This document shows, piece by piece, positions 1-11,290 of a stretch of DNA of 64,000 nucleotides. Position 1 is the first letter of the stretch. Every line of letters starts with the position of its first letter. The DNA comes from Cristatella mucedo (lineage: Eukaryota > Bryozoa > Phylactolaemata > Cristatellidae): assembly GCA_009760855.2 (NCBI GenBank), contig WPIO01000019.1, positions 4,939,501 through 5,003,500 on the forward strand, read 5' to 3'. The notes under the pieces were generated by a model that was not told the origin of the DNA, made no database searches, and saw only the letters and a list, made by a program, of their open reading frames with translations. Made by a program: the position numbers and the translations under genes.

Positions 1-329
1 GGTTGCTCAGAGGATCCACTACGACCGTGCAGCTCGTTGTCGTTTCGAGCTCATTCAGATAGTACTACTGCACGTCGTCGACTGCGTTTTTCTGCTAGTT
101 TCCGTAAGCTATGCAACGCCCGTAGAACAAGAACTAGGGCTACCGGAGTGAGCTGGCAGCACCTAACTCTCACAACTGCACCTCCGTTACTAACCGCAGC
201 CCTCGTTTTCCGCTAGGACGACCGCTCATGGTACTAACCACGCCTCGCGTTCTCCCGCGTTAGAACTGCGGCAAATCTCTCGAACCTAGCAGAGGCAAAC
301 CCAACGCTAATCTCAGCGGCCATTTCGAC
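1..329. other. unassigned, possibly 5' part of a decayed LINE
   Basis: No gene or clear repeat can be read here. The stretch directly precedes recognisable endonuclease-like sequence on the + strand. It may be the 5' UTR or first ORF of the LINE that follows, but no motif shows this. Confidence 0.3.
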
Positions 330-3176
330 CTTGTGCTTGTGGAACTCCCACTCTTTGTGCTATAAGCCGTTTGCTGTTAGCTGCCTGATATTTGACGGCG
401 CTCTCATCGTGTTCTCCGTTACTGGAGCCTAGCTGAAGTCGACGGACTGCTCGGCTATCACCGATGCTGCCCTGGAAGCTTTATTGTCTTATTCATATTC
501 TGAAATTATTGAAACCTGATATTGGCGGTGGTGCAGCCGTCTTCGGCCGAAACGCTTTCAAAATGTCAAGTCTAACTCGGTTCCTACTCAACAAACTTTT
601 GAAACTCTGGTCCGTTGGCGGAAGTGAAAGTTGCCGGTGGTAGCAGTAATTTATCGCCCACTAGGTAGCAATCGCGGCAGAATCGTCCCCTTCTCACTCT
701 TGGCGATTTTGATATCGATTTGATAGCCCATCTGAACCGACGTGTTCCAACACGCTTGCGCAGTCTGAGTATTTCTGCTTGTTTTCGTGCTCACATTCAA
801 TTCTCCGCAGATATGAAAAGACCGCATCCTTGACCAAACTTTCTCCCTTCCCCGATTTCAACCAATCGAACTCTATCGACAATCTTTTTCAGACGTCTGC
901 ACATGTGAGAATTTCATTTTCCCTGGAATGCACTCCAATTTTGAAATGCATAATTATGTGCTAGTCAGAAAACCTCGAGTTTTTTACGTTGATGTTGTCT
1001 GTAGCAAAATTTCGCACTTTGTCCTTCTGCCCTTGACCCTCCTGTCGACGTTCTATCCTGGATGGCATGCTACAGCACGAGGCCAGCCAACGTTCGCGAC
1101 GAGCTTGCAGCTCTGACTAGACCACGGGTTCATCCCCATTCAGACGCACCTTTGTGTACACCTGACACACAGTAAGCAAGAAATAATAAACGCATGCTTT
1201 AAAAGGCCGCCACAAAGTCGGGACTCACTGTCCAACGCATGGCATTCGAGGATCAGTATAGTTCGAATCAATCATTTGTGCCAAGGTAAAGTCCACATTT
1301 TATAGTGAAACTGCCCAATCAATAACCTAAAAATGCTACTGTCCGCCATCGATCATCTTCTTTGCCACTTACAAACTACCCAGTGATCCCAATGGCGACT
1401 TGGAAGAACATTTCTCCGAGTTCTTCGTATGAAAAATAGAACGGATTAGGGACTCGATCCTCCTCCATGCCGCCCCGGCCTGACTGCAACCCCACATCAC
1501 CCTGCTCTTTTTTCTCTCTGCTTCTTTCTGGCGTGTCTCTATTGAACGCATCGCTAAAATTTTCTTCCATGCTAAGAAGACCACCGGCTCTTTCGATCCT
1601 GCCCCAACAGTTCACTTTACGAGACCTGTTGCTGCCCACCAAAACAAATACTGTAAATAGGTCCCTGGTTACCGAAGAAGTCCCTCCCACACTGAATACA
1701 GCTTTAGGCAGGCCACTTATTTTGAAGCCGACCCTTGATCAGGAAAGCCTCAGTAAATTTCGTCCGGACTCCCTTCTGTCTCGAATTCTTATCCAAGACA
1801 CTTGAACGAGTGCCGGCGCAGCAGCTATGCGATGACGTCCGTTCATCGGATTCTGCTCGCGAGCTCCGATCGGGACCTTAAGTAATCGTTCCCTTGAAGC
1901 TGCTCGGCTACGAGTTTATAGCGACCTTCTAATCAGTGCTGATGAGGATGGGGCCGCTCTGCTAGCTCTCCCTAGATCTCTCAGGGGCATTTCAAACAAT
2001 TGCCCGCCAGATCCTTTCGGAACGCCACTCAACACGCATAGATATCACTGGCGCGATACTAAACTGGGTTAGGTCCTGCCTCAGTGAGAGATATCACAGC
2101 GTAGATGCAATTGCCTGCAGGTCACCCGGGGAGCTCTTAAAGTACAGGATACCCCGGGGTTCGGTCTTAGGCTCCTTGTTGTTCGCCATGTGTACTCTCC
2201 TTTTGGCCGATTGTATAGCCAAGCAGAGCCTTGCATTGACTTCCCTTTCTACACCGACAGCGCTCAGCTCAGCATACACACCCTTTGGCCCTTCTCAGTC
2301 TTGCTCTGCATCAAGCTCAAGTTCCATGCAGGTTGCATCTTCGACCTTTGCACATGGATAGCCAATAGCTTCCTGAAGCCTAGCGATGATAAGAGCAACC
2401 TACTATTTATGAGCAAGCCTGGTATTACTCTTAAGTTGGAAGACCTTGAATTCAAGTGTGGTTCATCTGGCCTAATCATCGCGACGTCTGCCATATTCTG
2501 CGTGTACTGTTCCAAAATGATTTGTCATTACATAAGCATATTGCCTCCGCTATCAATCCGTCCTGCTTCCAGCTGAGGCACCTTTCCCAAAATGAGGGCC
2601 TGCTTACAAGCACTGATTCGACTTCACGGTTCTCTTTGCGGCCTTCACAGGTCGCTTCACTCGCAGGACCAGCCTGCCTTGCTCTGCAGTGTCGCGCCAC
2701 TCGATCCTTGAACTTGAACCTCGAAGCCGTTGGAGAGCGTGCCTTTAGTTTCTTTGCTCCCAAATCATTGAACCCACTAGCAACGCACATCATAACATCC
2801 CCTGACATGACATTCAATCGCGTTTCCCTTTGCAGCAAATGTAAAACGCCAATAAAGAGATTGAGTTCTCTGAGGGCGCTTTAGCAAGTGCATTATTATT
2901 ATTATTATTATTATGACGACATTTAAAAAGAAGCTTAAAACGCACCTGTTTATTGCAGCATTTGGTGGGTCTTGTGATTCGACTTTCGTATGCATGTACC
3001 TGCTTACACGGTGCCTGCTGCTTGTGGATGTTACCAACAATAATTTGGTAACGTTTTCTATGCAGCATCTGTAAAGTGCCTACAAAGAGATTCAGTTCTC
3101 TATGCAGCACCTGTAAAGTGCCAAGAAAGAGATTTAGTTCTTTGCGGGTGTTATACAAATGCCTTATTATTATCAT
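330..3176 (+). mobile_element. decayed near-full-length CR1/L2-type LINE (family A)
   Basis: Broken reading frames on the + strand run in the order expected of a CR1/L2 non-LTR retrotransposon ORF2. Around 335-760 there are endonuclease-like pieces, including a glycine-rich GGGAAVF stretch, a VVAVIYRP segment and LGDFDIDL. A linker follows at about 1140-1300. Reverse-transcriptase N-terminal sequence (LKPTLDQESLSKFRPD) lies near 1730-1770. A degraded RT core runs to about 2450, and the conserved C-terminal region to about 2810, resuming after 2914. Many stops and frameshifts make it inactive. The 3' end at about 3062-3176 carries the family A tail, with its core duplicated in tandem. A short tail-only insertion interrupts it at about 2812-2914. 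Boundaries are approximate. Confidence 0.72.
2812..2914 (+). repeat. tail-only LINE family A insertion nested in the LINE at 330-3176
   Basis: This is about 100 bp of family A 3' end: TTTGCAGCAAATGTAAAACG, then the hairpin core, then (ATT)n. It interrupts the C-terminal reading frame of the host LINE. The host frame reads SPDMT before the insert and TFKKKLKTHLF after it. A short near-repeat of the target (TGACATT and TGACGACATT) flanks the insert, as expected from a strongly 5'-truncated target-primed insertion. Confidence 0.65.
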
Positions 3177-3179
3177 CAC

Positions 3180-3330
3180 TTCGAATAATCACACCATTCC
3201 TAGCATTAAGTTGGGATCTTTTGGCGATCAGGCCGTCAGTTATTATGCACCCCAAGTCAAACTTGCTTCTCGCGTGTGTCGCCACCTGCATTGACTTTGC
3301 GTCACTTAAGTCTCAGCGAAAGAGGCATCC
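3180..3330 (+). mobile_element. decayed LINE C-terminal fragment (third family)
   Basis: A frame reading LGSFGDQAVSYYAPQV followed by DFASLKSQRKRH resembles the end of a CR1/L2-type ORF2. The same pattern recurs at about 4790-4900. It is old and has no intact frame. Confidence 0.4.
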
Positions 3331-3604
3331 GCTCCGCTCAGCTTGCCCTGCGCCTGGGTCAACCTGCCTTTTATTTTTTCTCTTTGTGCTTTTCAAACTT
3401 ACCTGCTCATGATTCAGTATATGTTGCTGATCAGGGGTCATACTCACCAGGGACCCTTGTGTCTGCTTGTGTGCTTTTGCTTGCTTGTCAAAGATTATAC
3501 CTTGCTAGGCATTAAATTCTTAGCTTGCAAGTAAGTACTTTGCTTGCAGCGAGTTTCAAAGCATGGATTGAGATTTGTTCATTTTGTTTGTTTTTCAAGC
3601 ATGA

Positions 3605-3722
3605 TTTTACTTACCATCTAATTGCATTTCCCTTTGCAGCAAATGTAAAGCGCCTAGAAAGATATTAAGTTCTCTGAGGGCGCTTTATCAAGTGCATTAT
3701 TATTATTATTACTAGTATTATT
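3605..3722 (+). repeat. LINE family A 3' end fragment
   Basis: This contains AAGCATGATTTTACTTACCA, then TTTGCAGCAAATGTAAAGCG, the hairpin core and (ATT)n. It is a 5'-truncated copy of the family A 3' end. Confidence 0.7.
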
Positions 3723-3770
3723 TGTTTTTCTCGGAGTGCTAAACGCAGGACTTGTATTATGGGCAAACCT

Positions 3771-4423
3771 GATGGTCCGAAAAAATAGCCCCGACAAATA
3801 TCCTGCACACACAACAGCCTAAGACATAATAGCCCCAACAAAGCTTAAAATTTTGAGATAAAAACATGATAGTGAAGACCTAAAATACGAAAATAGGATT
3901 TAGGGCTTCTAATATAGGGTTTAGGATTTAGGGTTTACCCTTCGTTTAAAAACTACTCCTTGTTTTCTGTGATTCTCCCTTTGCAGCAAATGTAAAGCGC
4001 CTAGGAAGAGATTGAGTTCTCTGAGGGCGCTTTATCAGGTGCATTATTATTATTATTATTATTCAATGTTCTCCACGTTGACAAATCAATATGGAAGGAA
4101 GGATTAAAAGAACTGGCGAAAAACGGAAACAAAAATAAATAAGAAAATGTGGATTATTAGTAAATTACTCTTGAATTATTTTTAATTTTGTAAATCAAAA
4201 ATAGTTCAATACGTTATAATTTTTAACATTTTCAATAAAATATATTTAAATTTTTTTTTATTATCGTAATATAATATGTTCGGTGTTATAAGCTAAATTA
4301 AAATATAAAATATTTGTAAACAAAATATCCTTTTAATTTGTCGGGTCTATTTTATCTTGTGCTTTTTTGTGTACAATTTTTGGTCAGGGGCTATTTTGTC
4401 AAGGGATATTTTTTCGGGGTGCC
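3771..4423. mobile_element. 653-bp non-autonomous TIR element (MITE-like) with 10-bp target duplication
   Basis: An AT-rich block is bounded by imperfect terminal inverted repeats. The left end reads GATGGTCCGAAAAAATAGCC. The right end, reverse-complemented, reads GGCACCCCGAAAAAATATCC. It is flanked on both sides by the 10-bp direct repeat GGGCAAACCT (3761-3770 and 4424-4433). Motifs of the form AAATAGCCCC recur near both ends. It has no coding frame, so it must have been moved by proteins supplied in trans. TSDs of 9-11 bp are known for Mutator-like elements, but I see no transposase and make no firm superfamily call. A LINE tail is nested inside at 3970-4063. Confidence 0.68.
3970..4063 (+). 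repeat. LINE family A tail nested in the TIR element
   Basis: CCCTTTGCAGCAAATGTAAA, the hairpin core and (ATT)n form a roughly 95-bp tail-only copy inside the MITE-like element. It therefore inserted after that element. Confidence 0.7.
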
Positions 4424-4439
4424 GGGCAAACCTAGGGCT

Positions 4440-4930
4440 ACCTAAATGTTGCAAGATCTAATACTCACGATCGGTGCGCTTAGGAAGTTTCCTCCACTGT
4501 CAAATTGGCTTACTTTCAACTAAAGAACATCACCAGAACTAGGATTTGCTTAAATGATAGGACTTCAGCCAAACTAGTTCAAGGATTTGCGACATCATGA
4601 CTAGACTATTGCAATTAAATTTACTTTGAACTACCGGCCAGTTCCTTAATCGACAGCGCTCGGCTCCTCAGTTTGACATACTTTAATTTCAAGCACCAGC
4701 CTATCCTACCATACCTATGATACCTTACTACTTCACTGTGCTCTCGCACCACCTGATCGTCAGAGTCTGGTCATCTTAACTCCCTCGCAATAGGTTGAAA
4801 TCTTTTGGCGATCGAACCATCAGCTTGTCCGTACCAAAAGTCAGCAACTTGCTTCCGGTTACGGTCACTACCTGAAGTGACTTTGCATCTTTCAAGTCTC
4901 AAATAAAGACACGTGTGTTCCGGTTATCTT
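4440..4930 (+). mobile_element. decayed LINE fragment, RT C-terminal region
   Basis: Broken frames include LVQGFATS followed by LDYCN, and later LLAIEPSACPYQ. These follow the order of the LINE C-terminal region. It is much older than the family A and B copies and shares its last part with 3180-3330. Confidence 0.4.
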
Positions 4931-5396
4931 TACCGTCGCCGTGTGAACTTCTCAGTTTTTTTCTTTTTCTTTAATTGCTTACCTGTGCATGGTCCAGTGC
5001 AAATTGTTCGGTGGCCATGAGTGCCTTTACGTTTGTTTTAGTCTGCTGGCCTAAGCACAATACTCGTATGTTTGTACATGTTTGATATCGCGCATACCAT
5101 TTAGCCTTTTAATTGGTTCTCTTTAAGTGCCTTTTTTCGTTTCAGTAGCTTCGTGAGTTTTAAGACGCCTCGTTAAAGATTGTTTCTCTTATGCTAGTAT
5201 ACAAAAGTTTATTTGTTATTATCTTTATTATAATGAAGCATGACCTTATCATCTGGCATTGGCAGGCAGCTTTCTTACAGCTGCCACCATCTTGACTCAA
5301 GTTTGCAGTTGAAATTTTCTTCGTAGGGAATCCTTATGTGTTTAAAATCATTGTAACCACTTGTCTTGGAATTTCGTATTTTTTATCTATCGGCCT
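4931..5396. other. intergenic, nothing recognised
   Basis: AT-rich DNA without a supported gene, RNA or repeat boundary. Confidence 0.4.
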
Positions 5397-5426
5397 TCTC
5401 TCTCTCTCTTTCCCTCTATCTCTCTC

Positions 5427-5465
<39 letters not shown>
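5397..5465. repeat. CT-rich and (CTAT)n microsatellite
   Basis: A pyrimidine run is followed by about nine tandem CTAT units. Short reading frames across it are low-complexity artefacts. Confidence 0.9.
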
Positions 5466-5466
<1 letters not shown>

Positions 5467-5559
5467 CTCAAAACTCTCGCTCTCTCTCTACTCTGCTCTT
5501 TCTCCCTCTATCCCTCTCTCTTAAAAGCTCACTTTCTATACATGCGAATAATACATTTC

Positions 5560-5612
5560 AAATAGCGCCCTCGGAGAACTCAGTCTCTTTCTAGGCACTT
5601 TACATTTGCTGG
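5560..5612 (-). repeat. LINE family A tail fragment
   Basis: On the + strand this reads GCGCCCTCGGAGAACTCAGT followed by TCTTTCTAGGCACTTTACAT, the reverse complement of the family A hairpin tail. Confidence 0.6.
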
Positions 5613-5879
5613 TACACATCTATCCCCTAGCAGTAGCAACGGTTGAGCTTTTGGTCGGATCTCCTTCAAAATATTGCAAAATATTTATAAATATCGTTAG
5701 TAAAGACCCAGTTGTACATTTAAGCATGACGCGACGACGTGCAACTGTTTAAAGTCAGCCACTAGTCCCGTTTACCTTAGCCTCCCGTTTCAACTGGAGA
5801 TCGAGCTAAAGAAATGTTGCACTGGGTTAGTTCGCTGTTAAAAAAACTATTAAATCAACTCAGGAAGCTTGTGTGAAAT

Positions 5880-8800
5880 TTAATGTAATGTAGTGTATCT
5901 CCTTCTGTAACTTAACAAAGCCACAAAGACTATGTGGGTGTTACGCAGGAGAGTTTTGTATAGTGCATTCACAGCCTAAGTGGCTTTCGGTACGCATTCG
6001 GTAGCCAGCAGACTTTGTCTCGCGAAAAGAAAAGAGAAAGTGGAAAGCATAGCAGAGTCAGGAGAGCAGTTGAGGTAGTGAGTAGCATGGAAGTAGCAGC
6101 TCAGGACCGCTGGAAAGGATGAGCCATAGTCAACAGCAGGAGAGTGGTTGTCGTTGCATAGGAATTTTGGAAGCGAGTTCCACAGTCTAGGATCTGCAGA
6201 GCTAAAGCTTCTGTCGCCAACGGTCTTTAAACGGAAGAATGGAACAGCTAATGTTTTGGCCATACAGGACCTGAGGGCACGAGGAGGCTGAAACTGGTGC
6301 AACAGTTCAGCTAGCTATGGAGGAGCCAAGCCGTGGCGGGCCTTGTGAGTCAGCGTAAGAACTAGGCTCTGTATCCGTTCCTCAACCGGCAGCCTAGCTC
6401 TTTTAGCAAAGTAGACACGTGGTCAAACCTCTGGGACTTGAAAACTAGCCTTGCAGCCATATTCATAGCCATCTGCAGTGGCCTAGTTGCTTTTTTCGGT
6501 AGCCCAGCCAAAAGGGAATTACAATAGTCAAGCCGAGACAAAAGTAAGGATCTAGCGAAACATTTTGCAAGCCACTGTGGAAGACAGCTCCTAATCTTAG
6601 ATATGAATCGAACGCGTGATCAATAGCTGTAGACACAGTCTTCTAAATGAAGCTTTTCAAAATTTAGGTAGCTGTCGAAACGACACATCTAAATTTCGAG
6701 CACGTGGTGATGGTCGCACAAAAGCGTCACTTATTAGAAGAGCAAAGCCTTATAATCCAGCCATGCGCTTAGGGTGTCCTATGAGCAGCAGCACGGTTTT
6801 ATCGTCATTTAGTTTCAAGAAGTTTTCCGACATCCAGGATCGAATGTCGGCAAGGGAAACATTTAGTTTATTAGTTGCTGCAGCAGATTCCGACGGTTTG
6901 AATGACAAATACAGCTGAGTATCGTCAACATAAAAGTGGTATCCTATTCCGTGGGCCTTAATCACTTTTCCCATAGATTGAGTATAAATGGAGAACAGCA
7001 AGGGACCGAGGACCACGTCCAAGTTGGTCCATGCATTCGTGACATCCCGTCTCGACTTCCGCAACTCACTGCTTACTGGCCTACCAGCATGTGCGATCAG
7101 GCGATTGCAGCTGGTGCAAAACTCTGCAGCTAGGCTTGTCTGTCGTGAGCGTCGCAGTTGCCACATTACATCACTTCTCGCCGACCTGCACTGGATACCA
7201 GTCAAGCAACGGATTGACTTCAAGATTTTGTCGCTCACTTTTAGGTCCCTTCATTCTATGGCTCCAGCCTATCTCTCAGATATACTACCCCATCAGGCCA
7301 AGCATCGTACCACCCGCTTTTCGGAATCCAACAGTCTACAAATACCTCGTACAAACCTTAAATCCTTTGGAGACCGTGCATTTAGCTCGTATGCTCCCAC
7401 AGCCTGGAACTCCCTCCCGACCTGCGTCAGAACATCCCCTGCCCTTACCACATTTAAAAGGAACCTCAAAATACATCTATTTAGGGCAGCATTTAGTGGG
7501 TCCCTGTGATTCGTCCTTCATGTGCTTATGCGTGCTGACACTGTGCATGCTGCCACTAACCACATTTGCATGCTGACCCTGTGCATGTCAACCCTTACCA
7601 TATTATTCATTTCGTTTGTTTTTCAAGCATGATTTTACTTACCATTCAATTGCATTTCACTTTAAAGCAAATTTAAAGCGCCTAGAAAGAGATTGAGTTC
7701 TCTGAGGGCGCTTTATCAAGTGCATTATTATTATTATTATCCTTGACCGACTCCAAAGGTGACTGGCCTGGTGGATGAAACCAGACCCCAACACGACACG
7801 GACTGTACACAATCAGATAAGTACGACTAAAACCATGCCAGTGCCTCGTCTACCAGACCGATCGTTGTTCTCAATCATTCAAGTTGGACATCGTGATCAA
7901 TGTGTTGAAGACGGCTGATAGATCTAGCAGTGCTAGGCCAGTGACATTCTTGTCATCGTTGTTGCATAGAATGTCATTGGTAACACGGAGGAGAGCATTT
8001 TCAGTGGAATGCTTCTGCTTAAACCCCCATTGAAATTTTCTGAGATTCCATTCTTTTTATTGTGTGCAACCAGCTGCTTAGCGATAATGTTTCAAGAATC
8101 TTTGACAAAAAAGGAAGAAGGGAAACTGGGCGATAGTTTGCAAGGACCTCGGTATCTAATCCAGGCTTTTTAAGTATCAGTCTAACGATGGCCGATTTGA
8201 AGGACTTGGATACGACCCCATTTTCCAAAGAAGGATTAAAAATCTCGGTTATGGCAGGGCTAGCTAAGTTGGTCTGCCAGTGAAAGGCACAGAGATGACT
8301 GTAAAGGGTCTTCAGGAGACGAGCTCTTTTTACTAGACCTTATTAAGGTAGCCACATCACATGCAGAAACTTCGGAAAACCTTTTAAGTAAGGAATCACA
8401 GTTTGCGATTCCACAATTGCTTTACTCAGAGGAAGCTTTATGGAGGCATGAATGTGCACAATTTTTTCAGTAAAGAAGACTGAAAACTTTTTGGCCGTTA
8501 ATATCTGGAGAGTCAGACCTCTCAGCATTGGCCGGTAACTTGCTTACTGTCTGATAAATCTGTTTAAGGTCCGACTGGCAGGAATTCAGTTTTCGAGTGA
8601 AAAAAAGAACCCCGGGCTTTTTTAAGCTTCCGGTTGTAAACTTGAAGAAAGTCTTTGAAATTGACTAGATCGGCATCAGACCCCGATTTCTTAAAACGAT
8701 GTTCAAGCCTACCCTTAATACGGCGCATCTTTTGAAGTTTTTTTGTAAATTGAACTTGAATCTCGACAGCTCTATACACGGACAAAATGAACGGTTGCAT

Positions 8801-9111
8801 GCTTATCAAGAGCACTCTTAAGTGTCATGTTCACTGTATCAGTGAGGGTATCGAGGCTGTCGGTTAAGTCTTGGTGTGGATCAAGAAGACCTGCATTACA
8901 AACAGGTACCAAAAATTTTTCTAATTTGATGCTTTTAAAGTTAAATTGCTGGACAATTTTGACATTTCCCTGTGCGTTCAAAGGGGCAGGAACAGTAAAC
9001 GAGACCGAACAATGATCCGAGAGGGTCAGTGGGAACACTACAAGGTCAGTGGGAAGACATCCTCAGTGATCACGAGATCTAGAATATGGCCACCGACGTG
9101 AGTGGTATGAT
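5880..9111 (-). mobile_element. LINE family B copy, interrupted by a family A copy
   Basis: On the - strand, reading from high to low coordinates, there is the end of an endonuclease domain (THVGGHILDLVI near 9090). A linker follows (FPLTLSDHCSVSF; KLQKMRRIKGRLEHRFKKSG). Next come the RT N-terminal block (KKPGLDTEVLANYRPVSLLP near 8170), the LLDLSAVF block near 7930, then RT motifs [13 protein letters not shown] and [12 protein letters not shown] at 6900-7010. The C-terminal region (FRLKTVGDRSFSSADPRLWN near 6200) and the family B tail near 5890-5980 complete it. The YxDD catalytic box is YVDD here. Stops and frameshifts make it inactive. Bases 7013-7741 are a separate insertion. Confidence 0.75.
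7013..7741 (+). mobile_element. 5'-truncated LINE family A copy nested in a family B LINE
   Basis: On the + strand the conserved C-terminal part of ORF2 reads [20 protein letters not shown] through HLFRAAFSGSL, stopping near 7509. A 3' UTR, the hairpin tail (about 7665-7722) and (ATT)n to about 7741 follow. The family B frame breaks off just after VGQG on one side and resumes at SVLGPLLFS on the other. It is nearly identical to the copy at 9113-9850 on the opposite strand, so both are fairly recent. Confidence 0.8.
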
Positions 9112-9112
9112 T

Positions 9113-10662
9113 ATAATAATAATAATAATAATAATAATAATGCACTTGATAAAGCGCCCTCAAAGAACTCAATCTCTTTCTAGACGCTTTACATTTGCTG
9201 CAAAGGGAAATGCAATTGAATGGTAAGTAAAATCATGCTTGAATAACAAACAAAATGAATAATATGGTAAGGGGTGACATGCACAGGGTCAGCATGCAAA
9301 TGTGGTTAGTGGCAGCATGCACAGTGTCAGCACGCATAAGCACATGAAGGACGAATCACAGGGACCCACTAAATGCTGCCCTAAATAGATGTATTTTGAG
9401 GTTCCTTTTAAATGTGGTAAGGGCAGGGGATGTTCTGACGCAGGTCGGGAGGGAGTTCCAGGCTGTGGGAGCATACGAACTAAATGCACGGTCTCCAAAG
9501 GATTTAAGGTTTGTACGAGGTATTTCCAGACTGTTGGATTCCGAAAAGCGGGTGGTACGATGCTTGGCCTGATGGGGTAGTATATCTGAGAGATAGGCTG
9601 GAGCCATAGAATGAAGGGACCTAAAAGTGAGCGACAAAACCTTGAAGTCAATCCGTTGCTTGACTGGTATCCAGTGCAGGTCGGCGAGAAGTGGAGTAAT
9701 GTGGCAACTGCGACGCTCACGACAGACAAGCCTAGCTGCAGAGTTTTGCACAAGCTGCAATCGCCTGATCGCACATGCTGGTAGGCCAGTAAGCAGTGAG
9801 TTGCAGAAGTCGAGACGGGATGTCACGAATGCATGGACCAACTTGGACGTGGTATCTTTATCTAAACAAGCCCGAATTTTAGCGATGTTATGAAGCTGAA
9901 AATATGCAGATTTGACTGTGGAGCTGATATGGTCGTCTAACGAGAGGTCGCTTTGGAATATGACACCTAGATTTCAAGCTGATTCAACTGGAGATATGCT
10001 GGCAGAGCCAATTTTGAGCGTCAGCCTTTCCAATTTCTGAATCACACTGGGTTTGCCCATAACAAGTAAGTTAGTTTTATTATCGTTTAGTTTTAGAAAA
10101 TTTGCTGCCATTCATGTGCGGATGTCATCAATACATGCAGCGAGTGAGTTGAGGTGCTTTGAGGTGCTGGAGGGCTGGGAGGGATCAAAGCAAAGGTACA
10201 ACTGAGTGTCATCCGCATAGAAGTGAAAGCCTAGATTGTGCTTGGCAATCACATCAGCAAAAGGGAGAGTATAAACCGTGAAAGGAACCGGACCTAGCAC
10301 GGAGCCCTGAGGTACCCCATATTTCAGAGGTACCACAGATTATCTTTGTCCATTCACGTCAATACTCTGGAGTCTCCCACTGAGATATGACCTGAACCAC
10401 TGCAGAGCAGTGCCAGTGATGCCCAGGCGAGATGAGAGGCACTCTAGAAGAACTTTGTGATCGATGGTATCAAAAGCTGCCGAAAGATCGAGCAAAACAA
10501 GCAGAGACACTCTACCCATGTCTGCATTCCTAAGTAGGTCGCTGTATATCCCAAGCAATGCTGACTCTGTGGAGTTATTAGCTCTAAAGCCAGACTGGAG
10601 CTTGCTAGCAAGGTGTGAGGTTTCGATATACGTGTTCAGCTGGTCCGCAACGACCCGTTCTA
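9113..10662 (-). mobile_element. LINE family A copy with nearly intact RT region
   Basis: On the - strand there is (ATT)n at 9113-9140, the hairpin tail and 3' UTR. Above these, an almost continuous ORF2 C-terminal half runs up to about 10662. Recognisable RT blocks are LERVVADQ, SLLVLLDLSAAFDTIDHKVL, YGVPQGSVLGP and FHFYADDTQLYLCF (catalytic YADD), then ANFLKLND. A few in-frame stops interrupt it. The 5' end directly abuts an endonuclease segment in the opposite orientation. It is the best-preserved RT in the window. Confidence 0.82.
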
Positions 10663-11290
10663 GTGTCTTTGATGAATATCCGCTCGATAAAAACCGAGAG
10701 GTTACTTATCCGCGATCAGGCGGTCCAGGAGAAGCTCGATGCATTTCTGCTTATCGCAAGTTGGATGGTGCCTTGTTCTAGTTGCTGTATATCTGAGACC
10801 ACACCACCCGGGTTCTCATTTTATCAGTCCGTGCGTTCTGACAAGGTTGGTGGCGGGGTTGCAATTGTTGTTCATGAATCGTTTGGCAGTATGTATCGTA
10901 TGTGCAGCTTTTCGCATGAGCCATAGTTTGAATCAGTTTCAATCAGGTCCTCATCAAAGACAATGTCTCTCACTGTTGTGATATACATGCCTCCTTCTGG
11001 CTGTTTAAACTTGTTTATAGAGGAGTTTTCAGAGATCCTCGCTAAAATATTTGTGTCTGACAGACCGTTACTAATTGCTGGAGACTTCAATATTCACGTT
11101 GAAAAGCCTATCGACAGCTAGGCCCGCTCATTTCTTGACTGTCTGGAGAATTTTGATTTGGTCCAAAAAGTTAATCATTTGTCGCTCACTGTTAGAAGAT
11201 GTCTACGCTAAGTGGGCATTCATGTAGATATGATATCATGTATGACTTTTGGTTTATCAAATCTGGAGTTGCTATAAACTACTGCGATTT
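10658..11290 (+). mobile_element. LINE endonuclease (APE/EEP-type) segment, inverted relative to its neighbour
   Basis: The + strand frame starts at NIRSIKTERLLI. It continues through PPGFSFYQSVRSDKVGGGVA, a TVVIYMPPSG segment and LLIAGDFNIHVEK, then FLDCLENFDLVQKVN, and decays near 11290. These are the endonuclease blocks in order, with GDFN the usual catalytic motif. The segment lies head to head with the RT half at 9113-10662, which is the arrangement twin priming produces. It could instead be the 5' part of the family B copy. Confidence 0.7.

Noticed and set aside
3912-3940. True telomeric repeat or chromosome end
   Set aside because: Only a few degenerate units, no array, and the position is internal to a transposable element.
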